Of a stretch of 64,000 bases of DNA, positions 43,439 to 52,120 are shown in pieces; the first letter of the stretch is position 1, and every line of letters begins with the position of its first letter. The translations under genes and the position numbers were made by a program. This DNA is from JAEMQF01 sp963775015 (lineage in GTDB: Bacteria; Pseudomonadota; Gammaproteobacteria; Burkholderiales; Burkholderiaceae_C): the NCBI GenBank assembly GCA_963775015.1, contig CAVZHI010000006.1, positions 225,501 to 289,500 of the forward strand, in the 5' to 3' direction. Under the pieces are notes generated by a model, which was not told the DNA's origin, ran no database searches, and worked only from the letters and a program-made list of their open reading frames with translations.

Positions 43439-44476
43439 GTGAATTGCGCAAGCTGTGGCGCCGCCAACCCGCAGGGCAAGCGGTTCTGTGCAGATTGCGG
43501 CACGCTGCTTGCCGCCGCGTGCCCGGCGTGCGGTTGCGCGAACCAGCCGAGTCAGAAGTTCTGCGGCGATTGTGGTCAGGCGCTGACAGAGGGTTCCACG
43601 CGCAGCCCGCCATCGACCGACACGACGCGACCCATCGCGACAAGTGAGCCAGCCGCCGAACGGCGCCAACTCACCGTCATGTTCTGCGACCTGGTGGGCT
43701 CCAGCGCGCTGGCGAACCGCGCGGACCCGGAAGAGACGCGCGGCGTGCTGCGCGGCTTTCATGCCGCGGTAGCTGCCGCCGTGACCCCGTTCGAAGGCCA
43801 TGTGGCGCAGCTTCTGGGCGACGGCGTGCTCGTCTACTTCGGCTACCCGCGCGCCCACGAAGACGACCCGAGCCGCGCCGTGCGCGCTGCGCTGGCGGTG
43901 CTTCCCGCAGTCGCAGCCCTCGAGGCTTCAGGCAGCTCAGGCCCGCTGCAAACCCGCATCGGCATCGCCACCGGCCTGGTCGTGATCGGCCAGATCGGCG
44001 AGGGAACTCCCGCCAACGAACACAGCGCCAGCGGCGAAACCCCGAACCTGGCGGCGCGCCTGCAAGCCCTTGCGGCCCCCGGCGAAATCGTCCTGTCGGA
44101 GAACACCCGGCAACTCCTGGACGCTTCCTTCGAACTCACTGCGCTCGGGCCCCAGACGCTGAAAGGCTTCGATGCCCCGTGCACGCTTGGCGCGTGGCAG
44201 GCGAGCGAAGGAGCGTTGTTGCTCCAGCGCACGACACCCGATGCCGTTGGCGCCGAACGCAGCTTCGAAAACGCTCTCGAAGTCGCCCGCGAACAAGGTG
44301 CCAAGTCCTTCGAGCTGCGCGCCGCAACAAGCCTGGCCACTTTGTGGCACGAGCAGGGCAAGCGCAACGAAGCGCGGGAGCTCTTGGGTGGCGTCTACGC
44401 GTGGTTCACCGAGGGCTTCGACACGCCCGATCTTCGGCGTGCAAAAGCGCTTCTCGATGAATGGGCGAACGGGTAG
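43439..44476 (+). CDS. Zinc-ribbon adenylate/guanylate cyclase with central ATPase/TPR region deleted
   Basis: This protein of 345 residues starts at GTG 43439 behind AAGGAGGTG. Two zinc ribbons (CASCGAANPQGKRFCADCG and CPACGCANQPSQKFCGDCG) precede a class III cyclase domain (about 75-245): VMFCDLVGSSALANR with metal Asp, LLGDGVLVYFGYP, IGIATGLVVIGQIG and GETPNLAARLQ. Relatives continue with an AAA ATPase and TPR repeats to about 1000 residues. Here the sequence passes from CTLGAWQ straight into LLLQRTTPDA and the family C-terminus (KSFELRAATSLATLW...EARELLGGVYAWFTEGFDTP). About 650 residues are gone while the frame is kept. Confidence 0.85.
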   Translation: MNCASCGAANPQGKRFCADCGTLLAAACPACGCANQPSQKFCGDCGQALTEGSTRSPPSTDTTRPIATSEPAAERRQLTVMFCDLVGSSALANRADPEETRGVLRGFHAAVAAAVTPFEGHVAQLLGDGVLVYFGYPRAHEDDPSRAVRAALAVLPAVAALEASGSSGPLQTRIGIATGLVVIGQIGEGTPANEHSASGETPNLAARLQALAAPGEIVLSENTRQLLDASFELTALGPQTLKGFDAPCTLGAWQASEGALLLQRTTPDAVGAERSFENALEVAREQGAKSFELRAATSLATLWHEQGKRNEARELLGGVYAWFTEGFDTPDLRRAKALLDEWANG

Positions 44477-44531
44477 TGCGGGCCAGGGTCGGATTCGTCG
44501 CCGGCCACGCCCTTCATTGCCGGCGCCAACG

Positions 44532-44559
44532 ATGACGAGACTCATGAGATATCAATAAT
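44532..44559 (+). promoter_or_regulatory. Candidate promoter for hicAB
   Basis: ATGACG (44532-44537) and AATAAT (44554-44559) are 16 bases apart and match σ70 boxes at 4 of 6 and 5 of 6 positions. The predicted start lies about five bases before the hicA ATG at 44571, leaving almost no leader. The AT-rich stretch ATATCAATAATGGTATAAA that includes the -10 box may also be the HicB operator. Confidence 0.45.
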
Positions 44560-44570
44560 GGTATAAACGC

Positions 44571-44765
44571 ATGACCGGCGCCGAGATCATCAAGGTTCTG
44601 AAGGCCCACGGCTGGATCGTGCTTCGCCAGAGTGGAAGGCATGTTCGGCTCGGCAGCGGTGCGCTGCGCACCACGGTTCCGGTGCGCGGCAAGGCCGACG
44701 TCAAGCCGGGCACCTTGGCGAGCATCGAACGACAGACTGGATTGAAGATCACACCGGAGCGCTAA
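44571..44765 (+). CDS. hicA: HicA-family mRNA interferase toxin
   Basis: This 64-residue double-stranded-RNA-binding-fold toxin has GAEIIKVLKAHGWIVLRQSG followed by RHVRLGSG, where the His is the catalytic residue of HicA, and the basic TVPVRGKADVKPGTLASIER. It has no Shine-Dalgarno sequence and the promoter sits very close, so its message may be leaderless. hicB follows three bases after the stop. Toxin-first order is normal for HicAB. Confidence 0.9.
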   Translation: MTGAEIIKVLKAHGWIVLRQSGRHVRLGSGALRTTVPVRGKADVKPGTLASIERQTGLKITPER

Positions 44766-44768
44766 CGA

Positions 44769-45185
44769 ATGAAGTCGATCGCCTACCCGTGCATCGTGAA
44801 GCCCGAGAAAGCGGGCGGTTTCACTGCGAGTTTCCCCGACATGGATGAATGTTTCACCGAGGGAGACACGCTCGAAGAGGTGCTGTTCAATGCCGCTGAG
44901 GTGCTGTCGCTCACCCTGGAAGGGCGCATCGACGAGGGCCTGCCGGTGCCCAAGCCCAGTCGCATCAAGGGCGCGACCTACGTCGCTCCGGAAGCCCGAA
45001 CCCAAGCGGCACTGCTGGTACGCTCGGCGCGAGGCGACCGGCCTCTGTCGGAGGTGGCACGCGCGATGGGAACTTCATGGCCGGCAGCGCAGAGGCTCGA
45101 GAACCCGCGCCACTCGCCCACACTCAAGCAACTCGAGCGCGCCGCCGCAGCGTTGGGCAAGAAGTTGGTGTTGGGGTTCGAGTGA
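44769..45185 (+). CDS. hicB: HicB-family antitoxin
   Basis: This 138-residue antitoxin has an N-terminal partially degraded RNase-H-like domain (YPCIVKPEKAGGFTASFPDM, FTEGDTLEEVLFNAAEVL) and a C-terminal helix-turn-helix (LSEVARAMGTSWPAAQRLEN, LKQLERAAAALGKKLVLGF). HicB binds HicA and represses the operon. It follows hicA by three bases and is followed ten bases later by the PLP lyase gene, which may be partly co-transcribed. Confidence 0.9.
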   Translation: MKSIAYPCIVKPEKAGGFTASFPDMDECFTEGDTLEEVLFNAAEVLSLTLEGRIDEGLPVPKPSRIKGATYVAPEARTQAALLVRSARGDRPLSEVARAMGTSWPAAQRLENPRHSPTLKQLERAAAALGKKLVLGFE

Positions 45186-45195
45186 ACGGACCATC

Positions 45196-46347
45196 ATGAA
45201 CCCGAACCAAGTCAAACCCGAAAGCATCGCCGCCCAGGCCCTGGGCTGGGTCGACGACAAGACGCGCGCGATCACGCCGCCGATCCACGTCTCGACGACC
45301 TACATCCGCGACCCGGACAACCAGTACCGCTCAGGGCGCACCTACGCGCGCGCCGACAACCCGGCGTTCGACCAGGCGGAGGCCGTGATCGCGCGCCTCG
45401 AGCAGGGCGAACACGCGCTGCTCTTCGCCTCGGGGATGGCAGCTGCGACGGCGGTGTTCCAGGCGCTTGGCCCTGGCGACCATGTGCTTGCGCCCAAGGT
45501 GATGTACTGGTCGCTGCGCAACTGGTTGATGAACTTCGCGACGCAGTGGGGGCTCGTGATCGAACTCATCGACATGACCGATGCGCGCGCCGTGCAGGCC
45601 GCGATCCGCCCCGGCAAGACACGCCTCGTGTGGGTCGAGACGCCGGCGAATCCGCTCTGGAGCGTCACCGACATCGCTGCCACCGCAGCGATCTGCCACG
45701 CCGCCGGGGCGCGCCTCGCGGTCGACTCGACCGTCGCGACGCCGGTGCTGACGCAGCCGCTGGGGCTCGGCGCCGACATCGTGATGCACGCCGGGACGAA
45801 GTACCTGAACGGCCACTCCGATTTGATCGCCGGCGTTCTCGTCGCGCGCCAGGACGACGAGTTCTGGCGCCGCATCAAGGCCGTGCGCGCGCAGCTCGGC
45901 GGCACCTTGGGCTCGTTCGAAGCCTGGCTGTTGTTGCGCGGCATGCGCACGCTGTATCTGCGCGTTCGCGCCGCGTGCAGTTCGGCGCAGCGCATCGCCG
46001 AACACTTCGCGCGCCACGCACTCGTGCGCGAGGTGCTCTACCCCGGCTTGCCGGGTTTCGCCGGGCACGAAATCGCGGCGCGGCAGATGCAAGGCGGCTT
46101 CGGCGGCATGTTGTCGATTTGCGTGAAAGGTGGGGAAGCGGCTGCGATCGCGACCGCGGCGAACGTTGAGTTGTGGAAACGCGCCACGTCGCTTGGCGGC
46201 ACCGAGAGCTTGATGGAGCACCGGGCGAGCGTCGAAGGCGCGGGAACGCCGGCGCCGTCCGATCTGCTGCGCCTGTCGGTGGGCATCGAAGACTGCGACG
46301 ATTTGATCGCCGACTTGGCGATGGCGTTGGCGAAAGCGCATCGGTAG
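45196..46347 (+). CDS. Cys/Met metabolism PLP-dependent enzyme (cystathionine beta-lyase-like)
   Basis: This protein of 383 residues belongs to the trans-sulfuration PLP family. The N-terminus TRAITPPIHVSTTYIRD, the phosphate-binding YARADNPAFDQAE and FASGMAAATAVF, VWVETPANPLWSVTDI, DSTVATPVLTQPLGLGADIV and the PLP Lys in MHAGTKYLNGHSD (about residue 202) are all present. The C-terminus LLRLSVGIEDCDDLI is standard. Relatives include MetC, MetB and methionine gamma-lyase; MetC-like activity is most likely. The next gene begins on the last base of its stop codon. Confidence 0.9.
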   Translation: MNPNQVKPESIAAQALGWVDDKTRAITPPIHVSTTYIRDPDNQYRSGRTYARADNPAFDQAEAVIARLEQGEHALLFASGMAAATAVFQALGPGDHVLAPKVMYWSLRNWLMNFATQWGLVIELIDMTDARAVQAAIRPGKTRLVWVETPANPLWSVTDIAATAAICHAAGARLAVDSTVATPVLTQPLGLGADIVMHAGTKYLNGHSDLIAGVLVARQDDEFWRRIKAVRAQLGGTLGSFEAWLLLRGMRTLYLRVRAACSSAQRIAEHFARHALVREVLYPGLPGFAGHEIAARQMQGGFGGMLSICVKGGEAAAIATAANVELWKRATSLGGTESLMEHRASVEGAGTPAPSDLLRLSVGIEDCDDLIADLAMALAKAHR

Positions 46348-47835
46348 TGAACCGGGTCGTCGCCGAGAACGCACGGCCGGGCACGGCCGACTGGCGCCTC
46401 GATCACCCGGCAGCGGCACGCGAGATCGAAGGTTACGCCTCGGCCACGAGCGTGAATCGTGGCGGCGTGATTCGGCTCTACGTCAACACCCCGGCAGCGA
46501 CTTTCACCTTGGAGGTGTTTCGCATGGGCTGGTACCAAGGCCTGGGTGCGCGCCGCGTCTTCGGCCCGATCGTCGTGCAAGGCACCCGACAAGCGATTCC
46601 CGAGATCGACCCGGCGACCGGGCTGGTCGATTGCGCGTGGGTCGACCCGTTCGAATTGAGCACCCGCAATCCGGACGATCCGGCCGATTGGGTGGCCGGT
46701 GTCTACCTGGCGCGGCTCAGCACGGCCGACGACGAACGCCCGGGTGCACGCGCGGCGCAAAGCTACATCCTGTTCGTGGTGCGCGACGATGCCCGGCCCT
46801 GCGACCTGTTGTTCCAGCTCAGCGTCACGACCTATCAGGCGTACAACGCATGGGGCGGAAAATCGCTCTACCGCTGGGGCAGCAGCGCGCGTGAACGTGC
46901 GGCGAAGGTGTCGTTCAATCGACCGTATGCGGCGAACGCGCAAAACCCGGCCGCCGCGTACGGCATGGGGGCCGGCGAATTCCTCACCAATCTGCAGCCG
47001 CATTCCGAGTCCTACCCGGTGAGCAACGCCGGCTGGGACTACAACATGTTGCGCTGGCTCGAGCGCGAAGGCTTCGACCTGGCCTATTCACGAACCTGGA
47101 CACGCACGCGACGCCGGGCTTGCTGCGGCGCTGCAAGGCGTGGCTGTCGATCTGCCACGACGAATACTGGTCGAGGCAGATGCGCCAGCAGGTCGAGGCG
47201 GCGCGCGACGGCGGTGTGCACCTGGGGTTCTTTTCGGCGAACAGCGCGTACTGGCAGGTCCGCTTCGAAGCCAGCGCGGCGTCGGGCGACGCCGATCGCG
47301 TGATGGTCTGCTACAAGAAAGCGGCACGCGATCCGCTTCCGTCGGCGGCGCCGACAAGTCGCTTGCAACGGACAAATGGCGCAGTGCCGCAGTCGACCAG
47401 CCCGAGGAGGCGCTGATCGGCGTGATGTACGCAGGCGACCCTGTGGACGGCGACATCGTCGTGACCGCAGCCGGGCACTGGGTTTTCGCCGGCACCGGGC
47501 TCGAGCCGGGTGCCGCCTTGCCGGGGCTGCTGGGCTACGAGGTGGACAGCGTGCAGGGCCGGGGGCCGGCCGGCGTCGAAATCCTCGCGGCGTCGCCATG
47601 GACTGCACTCACCGACGCGTCGCAGCACGGCGTCGCGCACATGTGCCTGAGCACATCGCCCAGTGGCGCTCATGTCTTTGCCACCGGCACGATCCAGTGG
47701 GCGTGGGGGCTGGACGATTACAACGTGCCGGCGTTGCGCTCGTCACGTTTGAATGCGGCGGCGCAACAGATCACGCGCAACGTCCTGCGACGCTTTGCGT
47801 CGCTGCCCGGCCGCGCCGACGACGCCACCGCCTGA
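46347..47835 (+). CDS. N,N-dimethylformamidase beta-subunit-like protein (frame-interrupted)
   Basis: This protein of about 495 residues (after repair) starts at GTG 46347, sharing one base with the previous stop. The N-terminal part (ENARPGTADWRL, IEGYASATSVNRGGVIRLYV, TFTLEVFRMGWYQGLGARRV, LSVTTYQAYNAWGGKSLYRW) matches the large-subunit domain of the dimethylformamidase-like family. The later part (LLRRCKAWLSICHDEYWSRQ, GVHLGFFSANSAYWQVRFE, GTIQWAWGLDDYN) continues it in two other frames. Breaks lie near 47087 and 47336; each is explained by one missing base. The substrate is unknown. Confidence 0.78.
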
Positions 47836-47857
47836 CGCGCGCGTGGCGCGATCACGG

Positions 47858-48583
47858 TCACGCGCCGAGCAACTCGGCCAGGTGCTCGATGCTGCGCGCG
47901 TGCCAGTCGTTCTCGGGTTTCGCCGACACGTCTTTCACACGCGCCGCGCCGAACTCCAGTGGTCGCTCGATATACGCCGTTTGCAGGCCGCAGGCGCGCG
48001 CGCCGGCGAGGTCGTCGTGGTGCGCGGCGACGAGCATCGCATCGCTCGGCGCGACGTCGAACACTTTGGCGACGCCGAGGTAGGTTGCGGGATCGGGTTT
48101 GTAGGCGCGAAAGATTTCGGCCGAGAGAATGCAGTCCCAAGGCAAGCCGGCGCGTTTGGCCATGTTCGCAAGAAGGCCAACGTTGCCGTTCGACAACGTG
48201 CAGATCGTGAAGCTTCGCTTCAGCCGGGTCAATCCGGCGACGCTGTCGGGCCACGCGTCGAGCCGGTGCCAGACCTTGTTCAGGTGTGCACGCTGCGCCT
48301 CACCGAGGTGCGCGAGGCCGAAGCGCGGCAGCAGTTCGTCGAGGATCATCCGGTTCAGGTCGTCGATCAGCGTCCAGCCGAGCTCGCCGCTCATGACGCG
48401 TCGCATCGCCGGCTGGTAGCCGGCGCGCCAGGCGATGACGAAGGCGTCGGCGTCGAGCTGCGGGTGGAGCAAATTCAATTCGCGCACGATGCTGCCGTGC
48501 CAATCGACGACGGTGCCGAAGATGTCGAACGCCAGCACTTGCGGGCGGCGATTCGATTTTGAATCTAAGGGGTTGGAGAACAT
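47858..48583 (-). CDS. HAD-superfamily haloacid dehalogenase-like hydrolase (type II)
   Basis: This 241-residue protein starts at ATG 48583. The nucleophile Asp is in VLAFDIFGTVVDWHGSIV. The Ser/Asn motif is TICTLSNGNVGLLANMAKRA, the Lys is in FRAYKPDPATYLGVAKVFDV, and the acidic motif IV is LVAAHHDDLAGARACGLQTA, where HHDD is typical of the L-2-haloacid dehalogenase group. ERPLEFG close to the C-terminus also matches. It may remove halogen from short acids or act as a phosphatase. It converges with the dimethylformamidase-like gene and diverges from the nucleotidyltransferase-like gene. Confidence 0.88.
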   Translation of the reverse strand: MFSNPLDSKSNRRPQVLAFDIFGTVVDWHGSIVRELNLLHPQLDADAFVIAWRAGYQPAMRRVMSGELGWTLIDDLNRMILDELLPRFGLAHLGEAQRAHLNKVWHRLDAWPDSVAGLTRLKRSFTICTLSNGNVGLLANMAKRAGLPWDCILSAEIFRAYKPDPATYLGVAKVFDVAPSDAMLVAAHHDDLAGARACGLQTAYIERPLEFGAARVKDVSAKPENDWHARSIEHLAELLGA

Positions 48584-48665
48584 CGTTTTTCCGGGGTGAC
48601 GGGCTGGCCGCATTCTGGCTCAATGACGCGCCCCGAGGCATTCGTTTCTCCCTCGGGGAATCACT

Positions 48666-49559
48666 GTGAACACGCCCACCCAACCGCTGAGCCCCGATCC
48701 GTCGCCGTCGAACCGGCGCCGCGCGATCGCGCGGCGGGTTGCCGACGCGCACCGTGGCATCGACGACGCATCGCTGCTCGCCTTCGTCTCGGGCTCGGTC
48801 GTCGAGGACATCGCCGATTCGAAGTCGGACATCGACATGAGCGTCGTGTTCCAGGCGCTTCCCGAGGAAGCGCTGCTCGTCGCTGCGTGCGCGCGCGCCG
48901 GCGGCGCGCCATGGTCGTGGCGCCAGGGCGCGCTCGTGGACGGCAGCATGGTCGTGTCGTTCCTCGTCGAGGGCGTGGAAGTGCAGATCGCGTACTCCGA
49001 CCACGCGACGCTGGACCGCGAAGTCGACGCGCTGCTCGTCGAGCACAACCCGGACACGCCGCTGCACAAACTCGGCGAAGGCATCCTCAAGGCCGAGCCG
49101 CTCGCCGGGCGCGCCGAACTCGCGCGCCTGCAGGCGCGCCTGACGCGTTTTCCGCCGCAGCTCGCGCGTGCCATGGTGAAACACTTTCTTGCCGCGCCGA
49201 CGCCGTGGCGCGCGATCTCGCAAATCATCGACCGCGACGCCGCGCTCTGGTGCCGCGAGCTGCAGGTCGACGCGTGTTATCGCCTCTGCGGCGTGAGCGC
49301 GGCGCTGAGCCAGCGCTACTTCACGCGCTTCCAGGTGAAGCGCATGCGCCGCTTGACGGCGAAGTTCGACCACGCGCCGGCGAACCTGGCCGAGCGCATC
49401 GAGCGCCTTCTGGAAGCGCCACCGCGCGCGGCATTTGCGCAGCTGTTCGCGTTAGAGGGCGAAGTGCTCGACCTCGTTGCGCGCGAGATGCCACAGATCG
49501 ACCTCGCCGCGGTGCGCTCACGCCGCGCAGCGTTCGACCCGGCGCCGCTCACGCACTGA
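48666..49559 (+). CDS. Nucleotidyltransferase-fold protein of unknown function
   Basis: This protein of 297 residues starts at GTG 48666. The motif FVSGSVVEDIADSKSDIDMSVVF (GS-x-DxD type) near residues 40-62 is the active site of the nucleotidyltransferase fold, and a third acidic residue may lie in VEVQIAYSDHAT. The C-terminal half is helical with AMVKHFLAAPTPWRAISQII and FQVKRMRRLTAKFDHAPANL. The specific family and the substrate are not recognised. It is followed by the repeat array at 49566. Confidence 0.7.
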   Translation: MNTPTQPLSPDPSPSNRRRAIARRVADAHRGIDDASLLAFVSGSVVEDIADSKSDIDMSVVFQALPEEALLVAACARAGGAPWSWRQGALVDGSMVVSFLVEGVEVQIAYSDHATLDREVDALLVEHNPDTPLHKLGEGILKAEPLAGRAELARLQARLTRFPPQLARAMVKHFLAAPTPWRAISQIIDRDAALWCRELQVDACYRLCGVSAALSQRYFTRFQVKRMRRLTAKFDHAPANLAERIERLLEAPPRAAFAQLFALEGEVLDLVAREMPQIDLAAVRSRRAAFDPAPLTH

Positions 49560-49565
49560 TCTCGG

Positions 49566-49719
49566 GTCATCCAGGCGAGCGCTCCGCTCATCTCGACGCA
49601 AGCTCCGGTCATCCCGACGAAAGCTACCGTCATCCCGACGAAAGTCGGGATCCACTGCGACGAATGTCCAAGCGACGTCGTTGGTTCCACGGGTGGATCC
49701 CGGCGTGCGCCGGGATGAC
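49566..49719. repeat. 21-bp tandem array from a dispersed-repeat arm, plus inverted copy
   Basis: Four units start exactly 21 bases apart at 49566, 49587, 49608 and 49629. The first 21 bases are diverged (GTCATCCAGGCG; CTCATCTCGACG), the last two are GTCATCCCGACGAAAG-type, and the final unit completes the full 27-bp dispersed repeat (49629-49655). A reverse-complement copy lies at 49693-49719. The array sits between the converging nucleotidyltransferase-like and iorB-like genes. Confidence 0.85.
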
Positions 49720-49729
49720 ACGCTGGCGC

Positions 49730-52001
49730 TCAGGCGAGTTTCAACGGCAAGCTGCGCAGCCGCTGCCCAGTCAGCGCGAAAACGTGCGTTAGCCACCGCC
49801 GGCGCAATCGGCGGCGTTCCGGGTTCGCCCACGCCTTCGGGGTGAGCGCGGCTCGCCATGATGTCGGTCTCGATCGCGGGGCACTCGCTCATTCGCAGCA
49901 CCGGGTAGTCGTGGAAATTGCTCTCCTGCACCTGGCCTCTTTCGATGTGCACTTCGCCGTAAAGCGCTGCCGACAGGCCGAACACGATCGCGCTTTCCAT
50001 CTGTTGCTTGACGAGGTTCGGGTTCACGACCTGGCCACAGTCGATGACGCAGACGACGCGGTGCACGCGGATCGTCTTGTCAGCCGCAACTGAAATTTCC
50101 GCGACCTGCGCGACGATCGAACCGAACGACTGGTGCAGCGCGACGCCGCGCGCGCGCTTCGCGCCATCCGGCGCAGTAGCCAGAGGCTGGCCCCAGCCCG
50201 CGAGTTCCGCGGCGCGCTTCAGCACCGCGAGGTGGCGCGGATGTTTGCCGAGCAGCACGGCGCGAAAGGCGACCGGATCCTGCCCCACCGCAGCGGCCGC
50301 TTCGTCGACGAAACTTTCCTTGAAGAACGCCTGGTGCGAATGGCCGACGGCGCGCCAGAAGCCGATCGGGATCGGAGAATCGACGATCGCGTGGCCGATG
50401 CGCGCGTTCGGCCATTCGTAGGGCTGATCGAACGCGCCTTCGCTCGTCGTCTTGTCCGGCCCCGCCATCGGCAGTCCGAACGCGCGCTTCATGACCTTGG
50501 GGATGATCGCCTGGCCGGCCGACGAATTGCGCCACGCGATCAGTTGGCCTGCGGCGTCGAACCCGGCGCTGAAACGCGACACGCACGCCGGCCGATAGAA
50601 GTCGTGCTTCATGTCCTGTTCGCGCGACCAGATCGTCTGCACCGGTGCACCGCCGGCGTCGCGCGCGATCGCCGCGGCCTGGGCGATGAAGTCGACGTCC
50701 AGGCGCCTGCCGAAGCCGCCGCCGAGCAGTTGCACTTGCACGTCGACGTCGTTCGCATCGATTCCCAGAACCTTCGCCACCGCGCTGCGCGCGATACCGG
50801 GCACCTGCGTCGAGACCCAGACGCTCGCCTTGCCATCCTTGAACTGCACCGTGCAGTTCATCGGCTCCATCGTCGCGTGCGCGAGATACGGCGCGCGGTA
50901 CTCGGCTTGAATCGTTTTCGCGGCGGACTTGAGCGCGGCGTCGACATCGCCGTGACTGTAGTAGCCGAAACCGTCGTCGCTGTCGAGCGTCTTGGCGAGT
51001 TCGCGGTACACGTCCGCACTCGAGGTGCCGGCGGCGGCGCCATGGTCCCACTCGATCTTCACGAGCGGCAACGCGCGCTGCGCCTGGTACCAGGTCATCG
51101 CGATCACGGCGACGCCGCCGCTGCCGCCGTTCAGCGCATCGAACGCCAGCACCTGCTTCACGCCGGGCAGCTTCGCCGCCGCGGCGGCGTCAAAACTCGC
51201 GACCTGGCCGCCGAGCGTCGGGCACATCGCGACGCTCGCGTAGAGCATCGCGGCGGGTCGCACGTCGATTCCAAACACCGCCGTGCCGTCCGTCTTCGCC
51301 GCGGCTTCGATCCGCGGCAGGGGTTGACCGATGAGTTTGAACTTTGCCGGATCTTTCAACACCGGCCGGGCGGGAAGCGGCTGCGCCGCGGCGAGCGCCG
51401 CCAATTCGCCGAAGGTCGCGCTCTTGCCCGAAGGATGCGTCACCTTGCTGTTCGCCGCGCTGCACTCGGCGGCGGGCAACTTCCACGACGCTGCGGCGGT
51501 GCCGATCAGCATCGCGCGCGCCGACGCGCCGGCTTCGCGCATCGGCAGCCACAAGTCCTTGATGCTCGACGAGCCACCGGTCATCATCACGCCGACCTCG
51601 CGCATCGTCTTCGCGGTGAGCCAGCCGGCGAGCGCCTTCACCGAGCTGTCGCTGTCGGGGTGAAACGGCAGGCCGTCGACGAGCGTCGCGATGTTGCCGT
51701 AGATCTTGTCGATGGGCGCCGCTTCGATGTGCACGCGCGCCCAGTCGGCGTCGAGCTCTTCGGCGAGCAGCATCGCCAGGCCCGTGAGAACACCCTGGCC
51801 CATTTCCGATTTGCAGACCACGATGCCGACCGTGTCATCAGCGCCGATCTTGACCCAGCCGTTCAGCGCCACCTGACCGGCGCGCACCGGCAGCGGCAAC
51901 GATGTGATAAGGCGCTGGCGCGGCGGCAGCACCGACCAACCGAGGACCAGCGCGCCGGCAGCGCCGGCGCCGCCGAGCAACAGGGTTCTGCGCTTCACCA
52001 T
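49730..52001 (-). CDS. Molybdopterin-binding aldehyde/isoquinoline oxidoreductase large subunit (frame-interrupted near end)
   Basis: This IorB-type molybdenum hydroxylase large subunit has about 756 residues and starts at ATG 52001 with a twin-arginine-like signal (VKRRTLLLGGAGAAGALVLG). The domain opens with NGWVKIGADDTVGIVVCKSE and MGQGVLTGLAMLLAEELDAD, followed by LLGGGFGRRLDVDFIAQAA, SPIPIGFWRAVGHSHQAFFK and the GVGEPGTPPIAPAVANA end motif. Near 49779-49787 one extra base in a four-base homopolymer shifts the frame; repaired, it ends FALTGQRLRSLPLKLA at 49730. Unrepaired, the frame runs through the repeat array to 49518. The 2Fe-2S small subunit is not adjacent. Confidence 0.9.
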
Positions 52002-52120
52002 GGCCGCCTGCCTTCGTTGAAGTGATGGCGCCGCCGACGGGCGCGAAGGCATGTTACTGCGGGTGCCTACACTTGGCCGTCTCCCCACTCGCAACCGCCG
52101 CAACGCTCCGGAGCCTGCCG

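Noticed and set aside
49566..49655. Possible small CRISPR array
   Set aside because: The 21-bp units are directly adjacent without spacers and derive from the dispersed repeat, and no cas gene is present.
50133..52025. A 630-codon plus-strand open frame opposite the molybdenum hydroxylase gene
   Set aside because: It is antisense to a conserved enzyme; the predicted protein is Arg/His/Ala-rich and has no motif.
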